31,864 nucleotides of DNA. Source: Alphaproteobacteria bacterium. Its GTDB lineage: Bacteria > Pseudomonadota > Alphaproteobacteria > ATCC43930 > CGMCC-115725. The translations under genes and the position numbers were made by a program. The stretch is from positions 1-31,864 of the forward strand of contig VAZT01000125.1 of NCBI GenBank assembly GCA_005884825.1. Reading direction: 5' to 3'. Positions 23,139 to 31,013 of the stretch are shown here, one piece after another. The notes under the pieces were generated by a model. The model saw nothing but the letters and a program-made list of their open reading frames with translations, was not told where the DNA came from and ran no database searches. Position 1 is the stretch's first letter. Each line of letters opens with the position of its first letter.

Positions 23139-23606
23139 TTGACTGACATTTACGTCGATGGTGACGCGTGCCCGGTGCGCGAGGAGATCTACCGCGTGGC
23201 GGCGCGTCTCAAGGTCAAAGTTTTCGTCGTCTCGAACGGCTCCCGGCCGATCCGGCCGCCTGGGATGTCGAGCATCCGCATGGTTCTCGTCGGCGACACT
23301 GCAGATGCCGCCGACGACTGGATTGCCGAGCGCGTCGGCGCCATGGACGTATGCGTCACTTCCGATATCCCGCTGGCCTCGCGCTGCCTCAAAAAAGGAG
23401 CGCGCGTCGTCTCCCCGACCGGAAAACAGTGGACAGATGCGAATATCGGAAACGCGCTTGCCGGTCGTGAAATTGCTCGGCACCTGCGGGAGTTGGGACA
23501 GAACACAGGCGGACCGGCCCCGTTGACGAAGAGGGACAGGTCACGGTTTCTCAGTGCACTCGATACGGCCCTGCAGGCCGCATTACGAGACGTGACGAGG
23601 AGCTGA
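23139..23606 (+). CDS. YaiI/YqxD family protein (UPF0178, DUF188)
   Basis: A 155-residue member of the YaiI family, small PIN-like-fold proteins found across bacteria; I know of no proven biochemical role. Diagnostic motifs are IYVDGDACPVREEIYRVAAR near the N-terminus, VFVVSNGS, the block with DAADDWIAERVGAMDVCVTS, DIPLASRCLKKGARVVSPTG and the C-terminal LTKRDRSRFLSALD. The conserved acidic residues (DGDACPV, DDWI, TSDIPLA) are in place, consistent with a metal-dependent nuclease-like site, but that is inference from fold. The start is a TTG at 23139, which begins the family's normal N-terminus; its ribosome site is weak. A good promoter lies at 23015-23043. Length is normal. Confidence 0.93.
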   Translation: MTDIYVDGDACPVREEIYRVAARLKVKVFVVSNGSRPIRPPGMSSIRMVLVGDTADAADDWIAERVGAMDVCVTSDIPLASRCLKKGARVVSPTGKQWTDANIGNALAGREIARHLRELGQNTGGPAPLTKRDRSRFLSALDTALQAALRDVTRS

Positions 23607-23705
23607 GCCACCCTGTTCGGCGGACGGGACGAAGCCGCTTGGACATCTCTCAGGTGCCTGCGATGATAATCCGGGTCTGAGACGGCACACTGGAAGGAGA
23701 GACCC

Positions 23706-24905
23706 ATGCGCGTCTGGTACTTCTCGGAGATGGCCTATCATCCCGCTTGGGAACAGGGGTTGAAGGGCGGGTCGTTGAGGGTGGTTCTGCCAAACCGCAA
23801 CTTCGATCCCAAAGTCGGCCACGGCCTTCTCAACCGCTATCTCGACGAGTTCGCGCTGTGTGACGAGGTCGGCCTCGACATTATGGTCAACGAGCACCAC
23901 AGCACGTCGACATGCCTTACCGTTTCGGTGCCGATGGCACTTGCAATCATAGCCCGCGAGACCAAGCGATCGCGGCTGCTGTCGCTCGGGACGCCGATCG
24001 CAAACCGGCCGGATCCGGTACGCGTAGCCGAGGAGATGGCCTGGCTCGACGTGCTCTCGGGCGGTCGGCTGGAAATGGGACTAGTCAAGGGCGCCCCTTA
24101 CGAGATCGCACCGGCCAACAGCAATCCGGCCAATCTGATGCGCCGCTATTGGGAGGCGCACGATCTGATCCTCAAAGCGATGTCGACGACGGATGGTCCG
24201 TTCAATTGGGAGGGCGAGTTCTTCCACTACCGCAACGTCAACATCTGGCCGCGCCCCTACCAGCAACCGACGCCACCGGTGTGGATGACGGGGTTGAGTA
24301 CCGAGACCGGCCGGATGGCAGCCGAGCACGGCCACGTCGTTGGGACCTTGCTTTCGCTGTCGGCCGCCGGCCCGATGTTCGAGGCCTATCGCAAGCGAGC
24401 ACAGGAGCTCGGCTGGACGGCGGGCCCCGACCGTTTCGCTTATGCGGCGGTGGTCGGAGTGGGGGCCACTCGCGAAGAGGGCCTGCGCCGCGCCAACCTT
24501 GCCGCCGACTATGTCCGCACCTCGCCGGTCGTCGCCGAGGCGTTCACTAACCCGCCCGGCTACAACTCGCTTTCCGCCAACGTCGCGATGCTCAAAGCGG
24601 GCGGCAAGCGCGGCGGCTTCGTCCGAGATCGGCAGGGCAATCCGGTCGAGCAGACCACCGCGTCAATCGAGCAGTTGATCGAGAGCGGCACCTGCTTTGC
24701 CGGCACACCGGATGAGGTGTACGAGCAGATCAAGGCGCTCAGCGACAGCGTCGGCGGCTTCGGCCATTTGCTGATGTTTGGCCAAGGCGGTTTCCTGGAC
24801 CACAAAGACACCGTCGCGAACATTACCCTCTTTGCAAAGGAAGTGATGCCGCGACTGCGAGAACTCAATCCGGAGTCGAGGAAAACGGCCGCTGCGGCGG
24901 AGTAG
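23706..24905 (+). CDS. LLM class flavin-dependent monooxygenase
   Basis: A 399-residue luciferase-like (bacterial bioluminescence family) TIM-barrel flavoprotein, which would use reduced FMN or F420 and oxygen on an organic substrate. It begins MRVWYFSEMAYHPAW. Family motifs are IMVNEHHSTSTC, VRVAEEMAWLDVLSGGRLEM with the typical DxLSxGR, PYQQPTPPVWMTG, and GTCFAGTPDEVYEQIKAL near the C-terminus. GGAAGGAG precedes the ATG by seven bases. It is followed after 10 bases by a 2-oxoglutarate dioxygenase gene, so the two oxygenases are co-expressed and probably attack the same or successive compounds. A second LLM gene of another subfamily lies at 27308-28252. Substrate unknown. Confidence 0.92.
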   Translation: MRVWYFSEMAYHPAWEQGLKGGSLRVVLPNRNFDPKVGHGLLNRYLDEFALCDEVGLDIMVNEHHSTSTCLTVSVPMALAIIARETKRSRLLSLGTPIANRPDPVRVAEEMAWLDVLSGGRLEMGLVKGAPYEIAPANSNPANLMRRYWEAHDLILKAMSTTDGPFNWEGEFFHYRNVNIWPRPYQQPTPPVWMTGLSTETGRMAAEHGHVVGTLLSLSAAGPMFEAYRKRAQELGWTAGPDRFAYAAVVGVGATREEGLRRANLAADYVRTSPVVAEAFTNPPGYNSLSANVAMLKAGGKRGGFVRDRQGNPVEQTTASIEQLIESGTCFAGTPDEVYEQIKALSDSVGGFGHLLMFGQGGFLDHKDTVANITLFAKEVMPRLRELNPESRKTAAAAE

Positions 24906-24915
24906 GGAGCGTCGG

Positions 24916-25908
24916 ATGGCCGACCCCGAAATCATTCCGGTTGTCGATCTCGGGCCCTATTTGGCCGACACTCCCGGCGCGATTGAGCGCACCGCCCGAG
25001 AGCTTCGGTTTGCGCTGACCGAGATCGGCTTCTATTTCATCGTCAATCACGGCGTGCCCTTGGCGCAGATACGCGACGTCTTTCGCCAAGTTGCGCGTTT
25101 CCACGCTCAGCCGCTCGAAAAGAAGCTGGAAATCAAGCTGGACAAGCATAACGTCGGCTACCTTCCAATGAAGGGCGATACCCTGCGCACTTCGAGCGTC
25201 GAGACCGTCACCAAGCCAAATCTCAACGAGGCACTGTTTGTCGCGCGAGACCTGCCGAGCGACCACCCGGACGTGCTCGCCGACCGGCGGTTCCGCAGCG
25301 CCAACCGCTGGCCGTCCGATCTGCCTGGCTTCCGGGAGGTCATCGTCGGCTATTGCGACACGCTAGAGCGGCTGGTGCAAAAGCTCGTACGCCTCTACGC
25401 CCGTGCGCTGGACCTGCCGGTGGAGTATTTCGACCAGCCCTTTGACGAGCCGCAGTACAAGTTGCGGATGACGCATTATCCACCACAGGCCGACGCACTG
25501 GACGACGAGTTCGGCATCGCTCCGCACACGGATACCAGTTTTCTCACGCTGTTGGCGCCCAACGAGGTGCCGGGTCTCTCGATCCGCACACAAAGCGGCA
25601 AATGGATCGACGCACCCGCCATTCCCGATGCCTATGTCGTGAACGGCGGTCAGTTATTGCAGCGCTGGACCAATGACTATTTCCTGGCCACGCCGCACCG
25701 CGCGGTCAACCGCTCGGGCGGCGAGCGGTACGCCCTCGCCTTTTTCTGCGACGGCAATATCGACTGGCCGGTGGCCGCCGTGCCGACCTGCGTCGGGCCG
25801 GACAACCCACCGAAATACCCCACAAGCTACTACACCGACTACATGATCCGTTACCAGCAGCGGACCTACAACGTGTTCGGTACTGAGCACAAGGATGCCG
25901 CAGAATGA
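24916..25908 (+). CDS. Isopenicillin N synthase-family 2-oxoglutarate/Fe(II) dioxygenase
   Basis: A 330-residue cytoplasmic non-heme iron oxygenase. The N-terminal DIOX_N region reads IIPVVDLGPYLADTPGAIER, with IGFYFIVNHGVP. The jelly-roll core holds the iron triad: H204 and D206 in IAPHTDTSFLTLL and H261 in LATPHRAVNR. The 2-oxoglutarate-binding Arg is in ERYALAFF, where the usual R-x-S is R-Y-A. YVVNGGQLLQRWTNDYF corresponds to the family's VNxGDxLxxxTNG with Gly-Gly-Gln instead of Gly-Asp, a small departure. GGGAG lies six bases before the ATG. It sits 10 bases after an LLM monooxygenase. It could hydroxylate, desaturate or cyclise its substrate; the sequence does not tell which. Confidence 0.92.
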   Translation: MADPEIIPVVDLGPYLADTPGAIERTARELRFALTEIGFYFIVNHGVPLAQIRDVFRQVARFHAQPLEKKLEIKLDKHNVGYLPMKGDTLRTSSVETVTKPNLNEALFVARDLPSDHPDVLADRRFRSANRWPSDLPGFREVIVGYCDTLERLVQKLVRLYARALDLPVEYFDQPFDEPQYKLRMTHYPPQADALDDEFGIAPHTDTSFLTLLAPNEVPGLSIRTQSGKWIDAPAIPDAYVVNGGQLLQRWTNDYFLATPHRAVNRSGGERYALAFFCDGNIDWPVAAVPTCVGPDNPPKYPTSYYTDYMIRYQQRTYNVFGTEHKDAAE

Positions 25909-26003
25909 CACTGCGCCGTAGCTGGGGCTGAGATTACCGATCACGGCTACGGGGCCAAGGCCGATCGCATCGTTCACGCCGAATGCCGCGATGAGGATCC
26001 ATC

Positions 26004-27308
26004 ATGTTGACGGACCGATACGGACTTCGTTTGTCCACCGCCTCACCCGCCGCGCGGGATGCCTACGTAGAGGGCTGTGAGGCAAAGCTGACCATGTACC
26101 CCGGCGCGATCGCGGCGTTCGATCGTGCCATCGCCGCGGATCCCGGCTTCGCCCTCGCCCATGCCGCCAGAGCGCACGCGCTGTTGGAGAGCGGGGACGC
26201 AGTGGCGGCACGCGCGTCTATGGCGGCGGCCAATTCCCTGGCCGCCGGTCTGTCCGCGCGGGAAGTCAGCCATATCGCATTCTTCGACTTGCTCTCGGCG
26301 GGCGACGCCGAAGCCGCACTTTCCGTATTGCCGGCGCACCTGAACGCCTGGCCGCGCGACGCCCTGGTACTCGGCACCACCGCGTTCACCAACGGCCTGA
26401 TCGGCGGTTCCGGCCGGGCCGGGCAGAAGCGCGCGCTGCTGGAGCTGCTCGACAGGCTTGCCCCGAGCTACGGCGACGATTGGTGGTTCATGGCCCATCA
26501 CGGCATGGCGTTGTCGGAGAATGGACAGCGAGATGCCGCCCGCCCGAAGATCGAACGATCCCTCGCTCAAAGCCCCAAGAACCCCTGGGCAGCGCATGCC
26601 CTGGCGCACCTGTGCTATGAGGAGGGCGATGCAAACACGGCCCGCGCCTTTCTGGCGTCTTGGCTTCCCACCTATCGGCGTGACGGCTCGTTGTATAGCC
26701 ACCTGAATTGGCATCTCGCGCTCGGCCACCTCGAGATCGGCGATGCAGAAGCGGCGTACCGGCTTCTCAGGGAAGCCTTCTCACCCGATGCGCACAGTGG
26801 GCCGCCGCGCGGGAAGGTGACCGATCCGGTCTCATTTTTGTGGCGCTGGGAACTCGCCGGGCATCCCCGCGACGCCAACGCATGGCGCACAGTGCAAGAG
26901 TTCGCGAACAGCGCGTTTCCGCGCGCCGGCGTTGCCTTTTCCGACATGCACATCGCGCTCGCGCAAGTGGTTGCTGGCAATGAGGCGGGGCTGGAGACGC
27001 GTAGGCACCAGATCGACGAGCTCGCGCGCCGGGGCCGCTATCCGTCCGGCCCCCTCGTCCCGGCGGTGTCGCACGCTTTTGCCGCTTTCGAGCGGCAAGA
27101 TTTCTGCGCCGCGATCGACGCGCTCAAACCGATCACCGGCGAACTCGAACGCATCGGCGGCAGCCGCGCACAGCTCGACCTGGTGGAGTTCACGCTGTTG
27201 AGGGCCTATATCGGCGCGGGCCGCCTGGACAATGCGCGCCGGATGTTGAGCACGCGGCGTCGAGGCTCTTCGAGGCTTCCGGTTGCCGGGTTGGCGGCGG
27301 TGCACTGA
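26004..27308 (+). CDS. Tetratricopeptide-repeat protein of the TTC38-like family
   Basis: A 434-residue helical-repeat protein beginning MLTDRYGLRLSTASPAARDA. TPR-like helix pairs run through most of its length: AIAAFDRAIAADPGFALAHA, ARAHALLESGDAVAARASMA, HGMALSENGQRDAARPKIER, AHALAHLCYEEGDANTARAF, HLALGHLEIGDAEAAYRLLR, and a last pair near LLRAYIGAGRLDNARRM. The family (bacterial relatives of animal TTC38) has no established activity that I know of; such proteins are usually scaffolds. GAGG lies seven bases before the ATG. Its TGA overlaps the ATG of the following LLM gene by one base (TGATG), indicating translational coupling. No signal or membrane segment is visible. Confidence 0.85.
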   Translation: MLTDRYGLRLSTASPAARDAYVEGCEAKLTMYPGAIAAFDRAIAADPGFALAHAARAHALLESGDAVAARASMAAANSLAAGLSAREVSHIAFFDLLSAGDAEAALSVLPAHLNAWPRDALVLGTTAFTNGLIGGSGRAGQKRALLELLDRLAPSYGDDWWFMAHHGMALSENGQRDAARPKIERSLAQSPKNPWAAHALAHLCYEEGDANTARAFLASWLPTYRRDGSLYSHLNWHLALGHLEIGDAEAAYRLLREAFSPDAHSGPPRGKVTDPVSFLWRWELAGHPRDANAWRTVQEFANSAFPRAGVAFSDMHIALAQVVAGNEAGLETRRHQIDELARRGRYPSGPLVPAVSHAFAAFERQDFCAAIDALKPITGELERIGGSRAQLDLVEFTLLRAYIGAGRLDNARRMLSTRRRGSSRLPVAGLAAVH

Positions 27309-28252
27309 TGCGCTACGGCTTCTATCTGCCCACCCGCGGCCCGACCGCGACGCGCGACGGCATTCTCGCTCTGGCACGCGAAGGCGAGCGGCTGGGCTTC
27401 CACTCGGCGATGGTCGCGGACCACATCGTCTTGCCGGTCGAGAGCCAATCCACCTACCCGTACACATTGGACGGCAAGCACCCGAGCGTCGGCGATGCGC
27501 TGGAGACGTTCTCGATCCTCGGGGTGGCGGCCGGCGCAACGGAGCGGCTGCGGCTCGTCACCTCCGTACTGGTACTGCCCTACCGCAATCCGGTGCTGAC
27601 CGCGAAAATGGCGGCGTCGCTCGATGTGTTGTCCGGCGGCCGGCTCACCCTAGGCGTCGGCGCCGGCTGGCTGAAGGAGGAATTCGAGGCGCTGAACAGC
27701 CCCGCCTTCAGTGCGCGCGGCGCGGTGACCGATGAGTGGATCGCGATCTTCAAGCAGCTCTGGTCGCAGTCGCCCGCCAGCTTCAATGGCGGCTTCTACC
27801 GATACTCCGATATCCGCTGCGAACCCTTCCCGCTGCAGAAGCCGCACCCGCCAATCTGGGTCGGCGGGCATTCCCGGGCCGCGCTGCGGCGCACAGCGCG
27901 GCATGGCGACGGCTGGCACCCGGTAGGCGCCATCGCCGCCTCGCCGCTGCCGCCGCAAGAGATGCGCGCGCATCTCGACACCTTGAAGCGGCTGACCGAG
28001 GCCGAGGGGCGCGATTTCTCGGCACTGACGATCTCCTACAAGGCGCCACTTTATGACACCGGCATCCCGTCGCCTGACGGATCCCGCCGCCCCTTCTCCG
28101 GCGAGCCGGAACAGATTGCCGGCGACATTCGCACTTTCGCGGCGATCGGCGTGCACGAGTTGGTCTTCGATTGCCGCGGCCAGTCGATTGCGGAGAGCGT
28201 CGAGCGTCTGCAATGGTTCGCCACTGACGTAATCCCGCTGGTGGACGGCTAA
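27308..28252 (+). CDS. LLM class F420-dependent oxidoreductase
   Basis: A 314-residue luciferase-like TIM-barrel oxidoreductase, of the subfamily usually annotated as F420-dependent (TIGR03619 type). Motifs are MRYGFYLPTRGP, GFHSAMVADHIVLP, ERLRLVTSVLVLPYRNPVLT, AASLDVLSGGRLTLGVGAGW, the KPHPPIWVGGHSRAALRRTA block and HGDGWHPVG. The Gly-rich phosphate-binding and cofactor regions look complete. It is translationally coupled to the TPR gene through TGATG. Whether it uses F420 or FMN cannot be decided here; no F420 biosynthesis gene is in the window, and many alphaproteobacterial members may use FMN. It ends 52 bases before the convergent acetyltransferase gene; I see no clear terminator there. 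Confidence 0.92.
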   Translation: MRYGFYLPTRGPTATRDGILALAREGERLGFHSAMVADHIVLPVESQSTYPYTLDGKHPSVGDALETFSILGVAAGATERLRLVTSVLVLPYRNPVLTAKMAASLDVLSGGRLTLGVGAGWLKEEFEALNSPAFSARGAVTDEWIAIFKQLWSQSPASFNGGFYRYSDIRCEPFPLQKPHPPIWVGGHSRAALRRTARHGDGWHPVGAIAASPLPPQEMRAHLDTLKRLTEAEGRDFSALTISYKAPLYDTGIPSPDGSRRPFSGEPEQIAGDIRTFAAIGVHELVFDCRGQSIAESVERLQWFATDVIPLVDG

Positions 28253-28304
28253 ACGTGGCCGATATCGCGAGACGGCCGTCCCGGACTTCGAACGGTATTT
28301 GCGT

Positions 28305-28865
28305 TTAGGAGGCTGTCGCGGTCTGCACGCGTGCGGGATTGCCGAAGGCAGTAGCCCCGGCAGGCACATCACGGGTGACCACGCTGCCGGCGCCGATCAG
28401 CGCATCATCGCCAATGGAAACGCCCGGCAGGATGATCGCTCCCGCTCCGATCCAAACGTTGCGCCCGATGCGGACCGGCCGGCCAAACTCCAGGCCGGAG
28501 GCTCGCCCCGCCGCGTCGCGCGGATGGTCGGCCGCAAGGATCTGCACCCCCGGCCCGATCTGCGTGCGGTCACCGATGGTGACCTCCACGACATCGAGGA
28601 TCACGCAGTTGAAGTTCAGAAACACGCCAGCACCGAGGCGAATGTTGAAGCCGTAGTCGCAATGGAATGGCGGCCGGACAACGGCGCCGTCTCCGACAGC
28701 GGCGAAGCTTTCGACGAGTAGTTTGCGCCGCTCGGAGGGGGCCATGTCGAGTGCAGCATTGTAGCGCGCAAGCCACCTGTGGGCCGCGGCCAACTCTGCT
28801 TGTATTTCGGGCGCGCTGGCGTCGTACAGCTCCCCGGCAAGCATCTTCTCCTTCTCCGTGCGCAT
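28305..28865 (-). CDS. maa: Sugar O-acetyltransferase (maltose acetyltransferase type)
   Basis: A 186-residue left-handed beta-helix acetyltransferase that transfers acetyl from acetyl-CoA to a hydroxyl of a sugar such as maltose or glucose. The N-terminal Mac domain reads EKEKMLAGELYDASAPEIQA, with RRKLLVESF. The hexapeptide repeats include FHCDYGFNIRLGAGVFLNFN, ILDVVEVTIGDRTQIGPGVQ and VWIGAGAIILPGVSIGDDAL. The catalytic His is in LAADHPRD, and the C-terminal VPAGATAFGNPARV is typical. Length matches the family. It is 43 bases downstream of an amidohydrolase in the same direction and may be the last gene of that cluster. The ribosome site before the ATG at 28865 is poor. Confidence 0.92.
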   Translation of the reverse strand: MRTEKEKMLAGELYDASAPEIQAELAAAHRWLARYNAALDMAPSERRKLLVESFAAVGDGAVVRPPFHCDYGFNIRLGAGVFLNFNCVILDVVEVTIGDRTQIGPGVQILAADHPRDAAGRASGLEFGRPVRIGRNVWIGAGAIILPGVSIGDDALIGAGSVVTRDVPAGATAFGNPARVQTATAS

Positions 28866-28908
28866 GATGCGCCCGTTGCTTGCGGCCCGCCCCGGCAGCT
28901 AACTTACA

Positions 28909-29733
28909 TCACCGTTTGCCGCCGGCCGGGAGCGGCCAGCCGATCCAGTGACACAGGGCCTCGCCCATGACGAGATCGAGGTCGCGGCCCTTCAGCCACG
29001 GCAATTCCTCGGTGAACAAACTCACGCACTGCCGCCAGGAGCACGGCATCCGGGTGATGTCGGTGCCCCAGAACATGCGCTCGGGACCAAACGCGTCGAA
29101 GCAGCGACGCAGGTGCGGATGCAGGCTGCGGAACGGGTATTCGTCCTCGGCGTAGCCGGCCTGTCCGGTCGCCTTCACCGCCACGTTCGGGTATTTGGCC
29201 AAAGCCAGCAATTCCGGCTGGAAACGATAGGCCGCCTCGCCCTTGCTGGCGCGCGGCACCCCCATGTGATCGACGATCAGCTTCAGGCCGGGGTGGCGCT
29301 CAGCGATTTGGCCTACGGTCGGCAAAAACATCGCCGCGCCGAGTGACACCGGCACTTGGGCGCGTTCGGCGGCGGGCCACAGCCAGTCGAGGGTGCCGTC
29401 GGTGAACCAGGATTGCGGGTGCCGCTCGTTGGTGTAGAAACGCAGGCCGAGCATGCCCGGCCGCTCCTTCCAGTGCGCGACGACGTCGCGGCCGTTGGGG
29501 TCGTCGAGATAGAACCAACCCATGATCGCGAAGCGGTCGGGGTATTTGCGCACCGCTGCGAGCGCCAGCTCGTTCGAGTCCGGGTCCCACAGCACCGGGT
29601 GGATCAATGCCCGGCCGACGCCGGCCTCATTCATGCCGGCGATCGCCTGCTCGGCCGAATAGGGCTCCTGGCGATGATGCGCGGACGGCGTTCCCTTTTC
29701 CCAGAGATGGATCTGTGCGTCGACGATCAACAT
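28909..29733 (-). CDS. Amidohydrolase family protein (COG3618-like lactone hydrolase group)
   Basis: A 274-residue TIM-barrel hydrolase. It begins MLIVDAQIHLWEKGTPSAHH; the DxQxHLW start is characteristic of the amidohydrolases related to 2-pyrone-4,6-dicarboxylate and sugar-lactone hydrolases. IMGWFYLDDPNGRDVV, LGLRFYTNERHPQSWF, IVDHMGVPRASKGEAAY (probable metal or catalytic His) and MFWGTDITRMPCSW (the conserved Asp at the end of strand 8) follow. GGAAGGAA lies near the ATG at 29733. It would hydrolyse a lactone, amide or ester, or decarboxylate, in the cytoplasm; there is no signal peptide. A second, Tat-signal-bearing relative lies just upstream, and the two may act on either side of the membrane in one pathway. 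Confidence 0.9.
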   Translation of the reverse strand: MLIVDAQIHLWEKGTPSAHHRQEPYSAEQAIAGMNEAGVGRALIHPVLWDPDSNELALAAVRKYPDRFAIMGWFYLDDPNGRDVVAHWKERPGMLGLRFYTNERHPQSWFTDGTLDWLWPAAERAQVPVSLGAAMFLPTVGQIAERHPGLKLIVDHMGVPRASKGEAAYRFQPELLALAKYPNVAVKATGQAGYAEDEYPFRSLHPHLRRCFDAFGPERMFWGTDITRMPCSWRQCVSLFTEELPWLKGRDLDLVMGEALCHWIGWPLPAGGKR

Positions 29734-29769
29734 TGGTGTGTTCCTTCCGCTTCATGGCAATCGCGACTG

Positions 29770-29805
29770 CCAGGGTTAGCTGAGACGCCAGGGTTAGCTG
29801 AGACG
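29770..29805. repeat. 18-base tandem duplication covering a stop codon
   Basis: CCAGGGTTAGCTGAGACG occurs twice, head to tail, at 29770-29787 and 29788-29805. The second copy (in gene direction the first) holds the last codons and TAA of the amidohydrolase gene ending at 29794. The other lies just beyond it. A slippage duplication is the simplest explanation. Confidence 0.9.
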
Positions 29806-30960
29806 ATAGACGCGCTTTGCCGTGCCGCTGAACAGCTTCGCCTTTTCGTCGGCCGAGTAGCCGGCGGCCAGGCGTTTGAAGGCGTTCCACAGTACGGCGT
29901 AGCTCGAACTGACGCCGTCCGGCGGGAAGTTGCTCTCGAACATGCCGCGGTCGGGGCCGAACGCCGCTATGCAAGTCTCGATGTAGGGCTTGTAGGCGCG
30001 CGCCAACTCTTCCGACGAGGGCGGCGTCTCGCGCGTGTGGAAATCGAACATGCCGAACAGCATGCCGAGCCCGCCGAGCTTGACGACGACGTTCTGGCAC
30101 TTGCCGAGCTCGGCGATGCCGGCCTTCCACACCGCGAAGGTTTCCTCTTTCTTGTCCGCGTACGGGCCGATGCCGAGCGGTCCGCCGACATGGTTCAGGA
30201 TGATCGTCGTCTGAGGGAAGGCGCGCGCCAGATCCGCCAGCTCGATAAGCTGCGGGTGGTACAGCCAAGCCTCGAAGGTCAGGTCCAGCGGCGCCAGCCG
30301 AGCAAACCCGGAGCGCCAGGTCGCATCGGCCATCTGGTGCTGCGACGAGTTGGTGCGGCCGCGCGAGAATATTTCGCTGGGGTCCCAAACCACCGAGTGG
30401 CGGATGCCGCGGAAGCGGCCGTCGCCGGCGGCGATCTCCGCCTCCAGCACGCGCGCCACACTGTCGCCGAGGCGCAAATCGGCGTGACCGACGATGCCGG
30501 CGCATAGCCGGCTCTTGCCGAACTGTCCGCTCGCGCTCATCGCCGCCGTGCCGTTGACGAATTCGATTTCGCCGACCGGCTTCATCTCCGCCGGCCCGTC
30601 GGCGCGGTACATCGAGCCGCATTCGACAAAGACGCTGTGCGTGATGTTGTGACCGCTGCCGGTATCGGCGAGCAACTGGTCGAGCAGGTAGCGGTGCTCT
30701 TTGCGATCCCACAGATGATGGTGCGGATCGACGATCTCGAGCGCCGGCTCGAGGATTTCCTCCTTCCGCTGCGCCCACCACGCCGGATCGCCGTAGCGCG
30801 ATCCGGGCGGAGAGCTGCCGGCCACGGCGACCGCAGGTGCAGCGCCGGTTTGCGACCGTACAGTAGTCGGGCGCAGCACGGCGCCGCCAAGCACTCCCGC
30901 CGTCCCGGCCAGCATCGTGCGTCGCAATACCGAACGAGGGCGAACCGTCTTCTCAGTCAT
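29794..30960 (-). CDS. Amidohydrolase family protein with a Tat-like signal peptide
   Basis: A 388-residue hydrolase. The N-terminus RPRSVLRRTMLAGTAGVLGG has twin arginines before a hydrophobic stretch, and AVAVAG-type small residues follow. It is probably folded in the cytoplasm and exported by Tat. The barrel opens with EIVDPHHHLWDRKEHRYLLD, the DPHHHLW motif of COG3618 amidohydrolases. FRGIRHSVVWDPSE, TIILNHVGGPLGIGPYADKK, VVVKLGGLGMLFG and MFESNFPPDGVSSSYAVLWN follow in normal order, and the family ends with a KxxLFSGTAxRxYRL pattern, intact here. I chose the ATG at 30960 because GGAGGAG lies five bases upstream, rather than an in-frame ATG at 30999. The next gene upstream, a polysaccharide deacetylase, ends 53 bases away. 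Substrate unknown. Confidence 0.9.
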   Translation of the reverse strand: MTEKTVRPRSVLRRTMLAGTAGVLGGAVLRPTTVRSQTGAAPAVAVAGSSPPGSRYGDPAWWAQRKEEILEPALEIVDPHHHLWDRKEHRYLLDQLLADTGSGHNITHSVFVECGSMYRADGPAEMKPVGEIEFVNGTAAMSASGQFGKSRLCAGIVGHADLRLGDSVARVLEAEIAAGDGRFRGIRHSVVWDPSEIFSRGRTNSSQHQMADATWRSGFARLAPLDLTFEAWLYHPQLIELADLARAFPQTTIILNHVGGPLGIGPYADKKEETFAVWKAGIAELGKCQNVVVKLGGLGMLFGMFDFHTRETPPSSEELARAYKPYIETCIAAFGPDRGMFESNFPPDGVSSSYAVLWNAFKRLAAGYSADEKAKLFSGTAKRVYRLS

Positions 30961-31013
30961 CGCGTCTCCTCCAATTTCCTGGTTCAAGGTGCATGACATC
31001 GGTTCCGTGAGCC

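Noticed and set aside
29356..30781. Long open frames on both strands over the Tat-exported amidohydrolase (plus 29356-30507, minus 29627-30781)
   Set aside because: Both are shadows of the gene at 29794-30960, which alone has family motifs and a good ribosome site.
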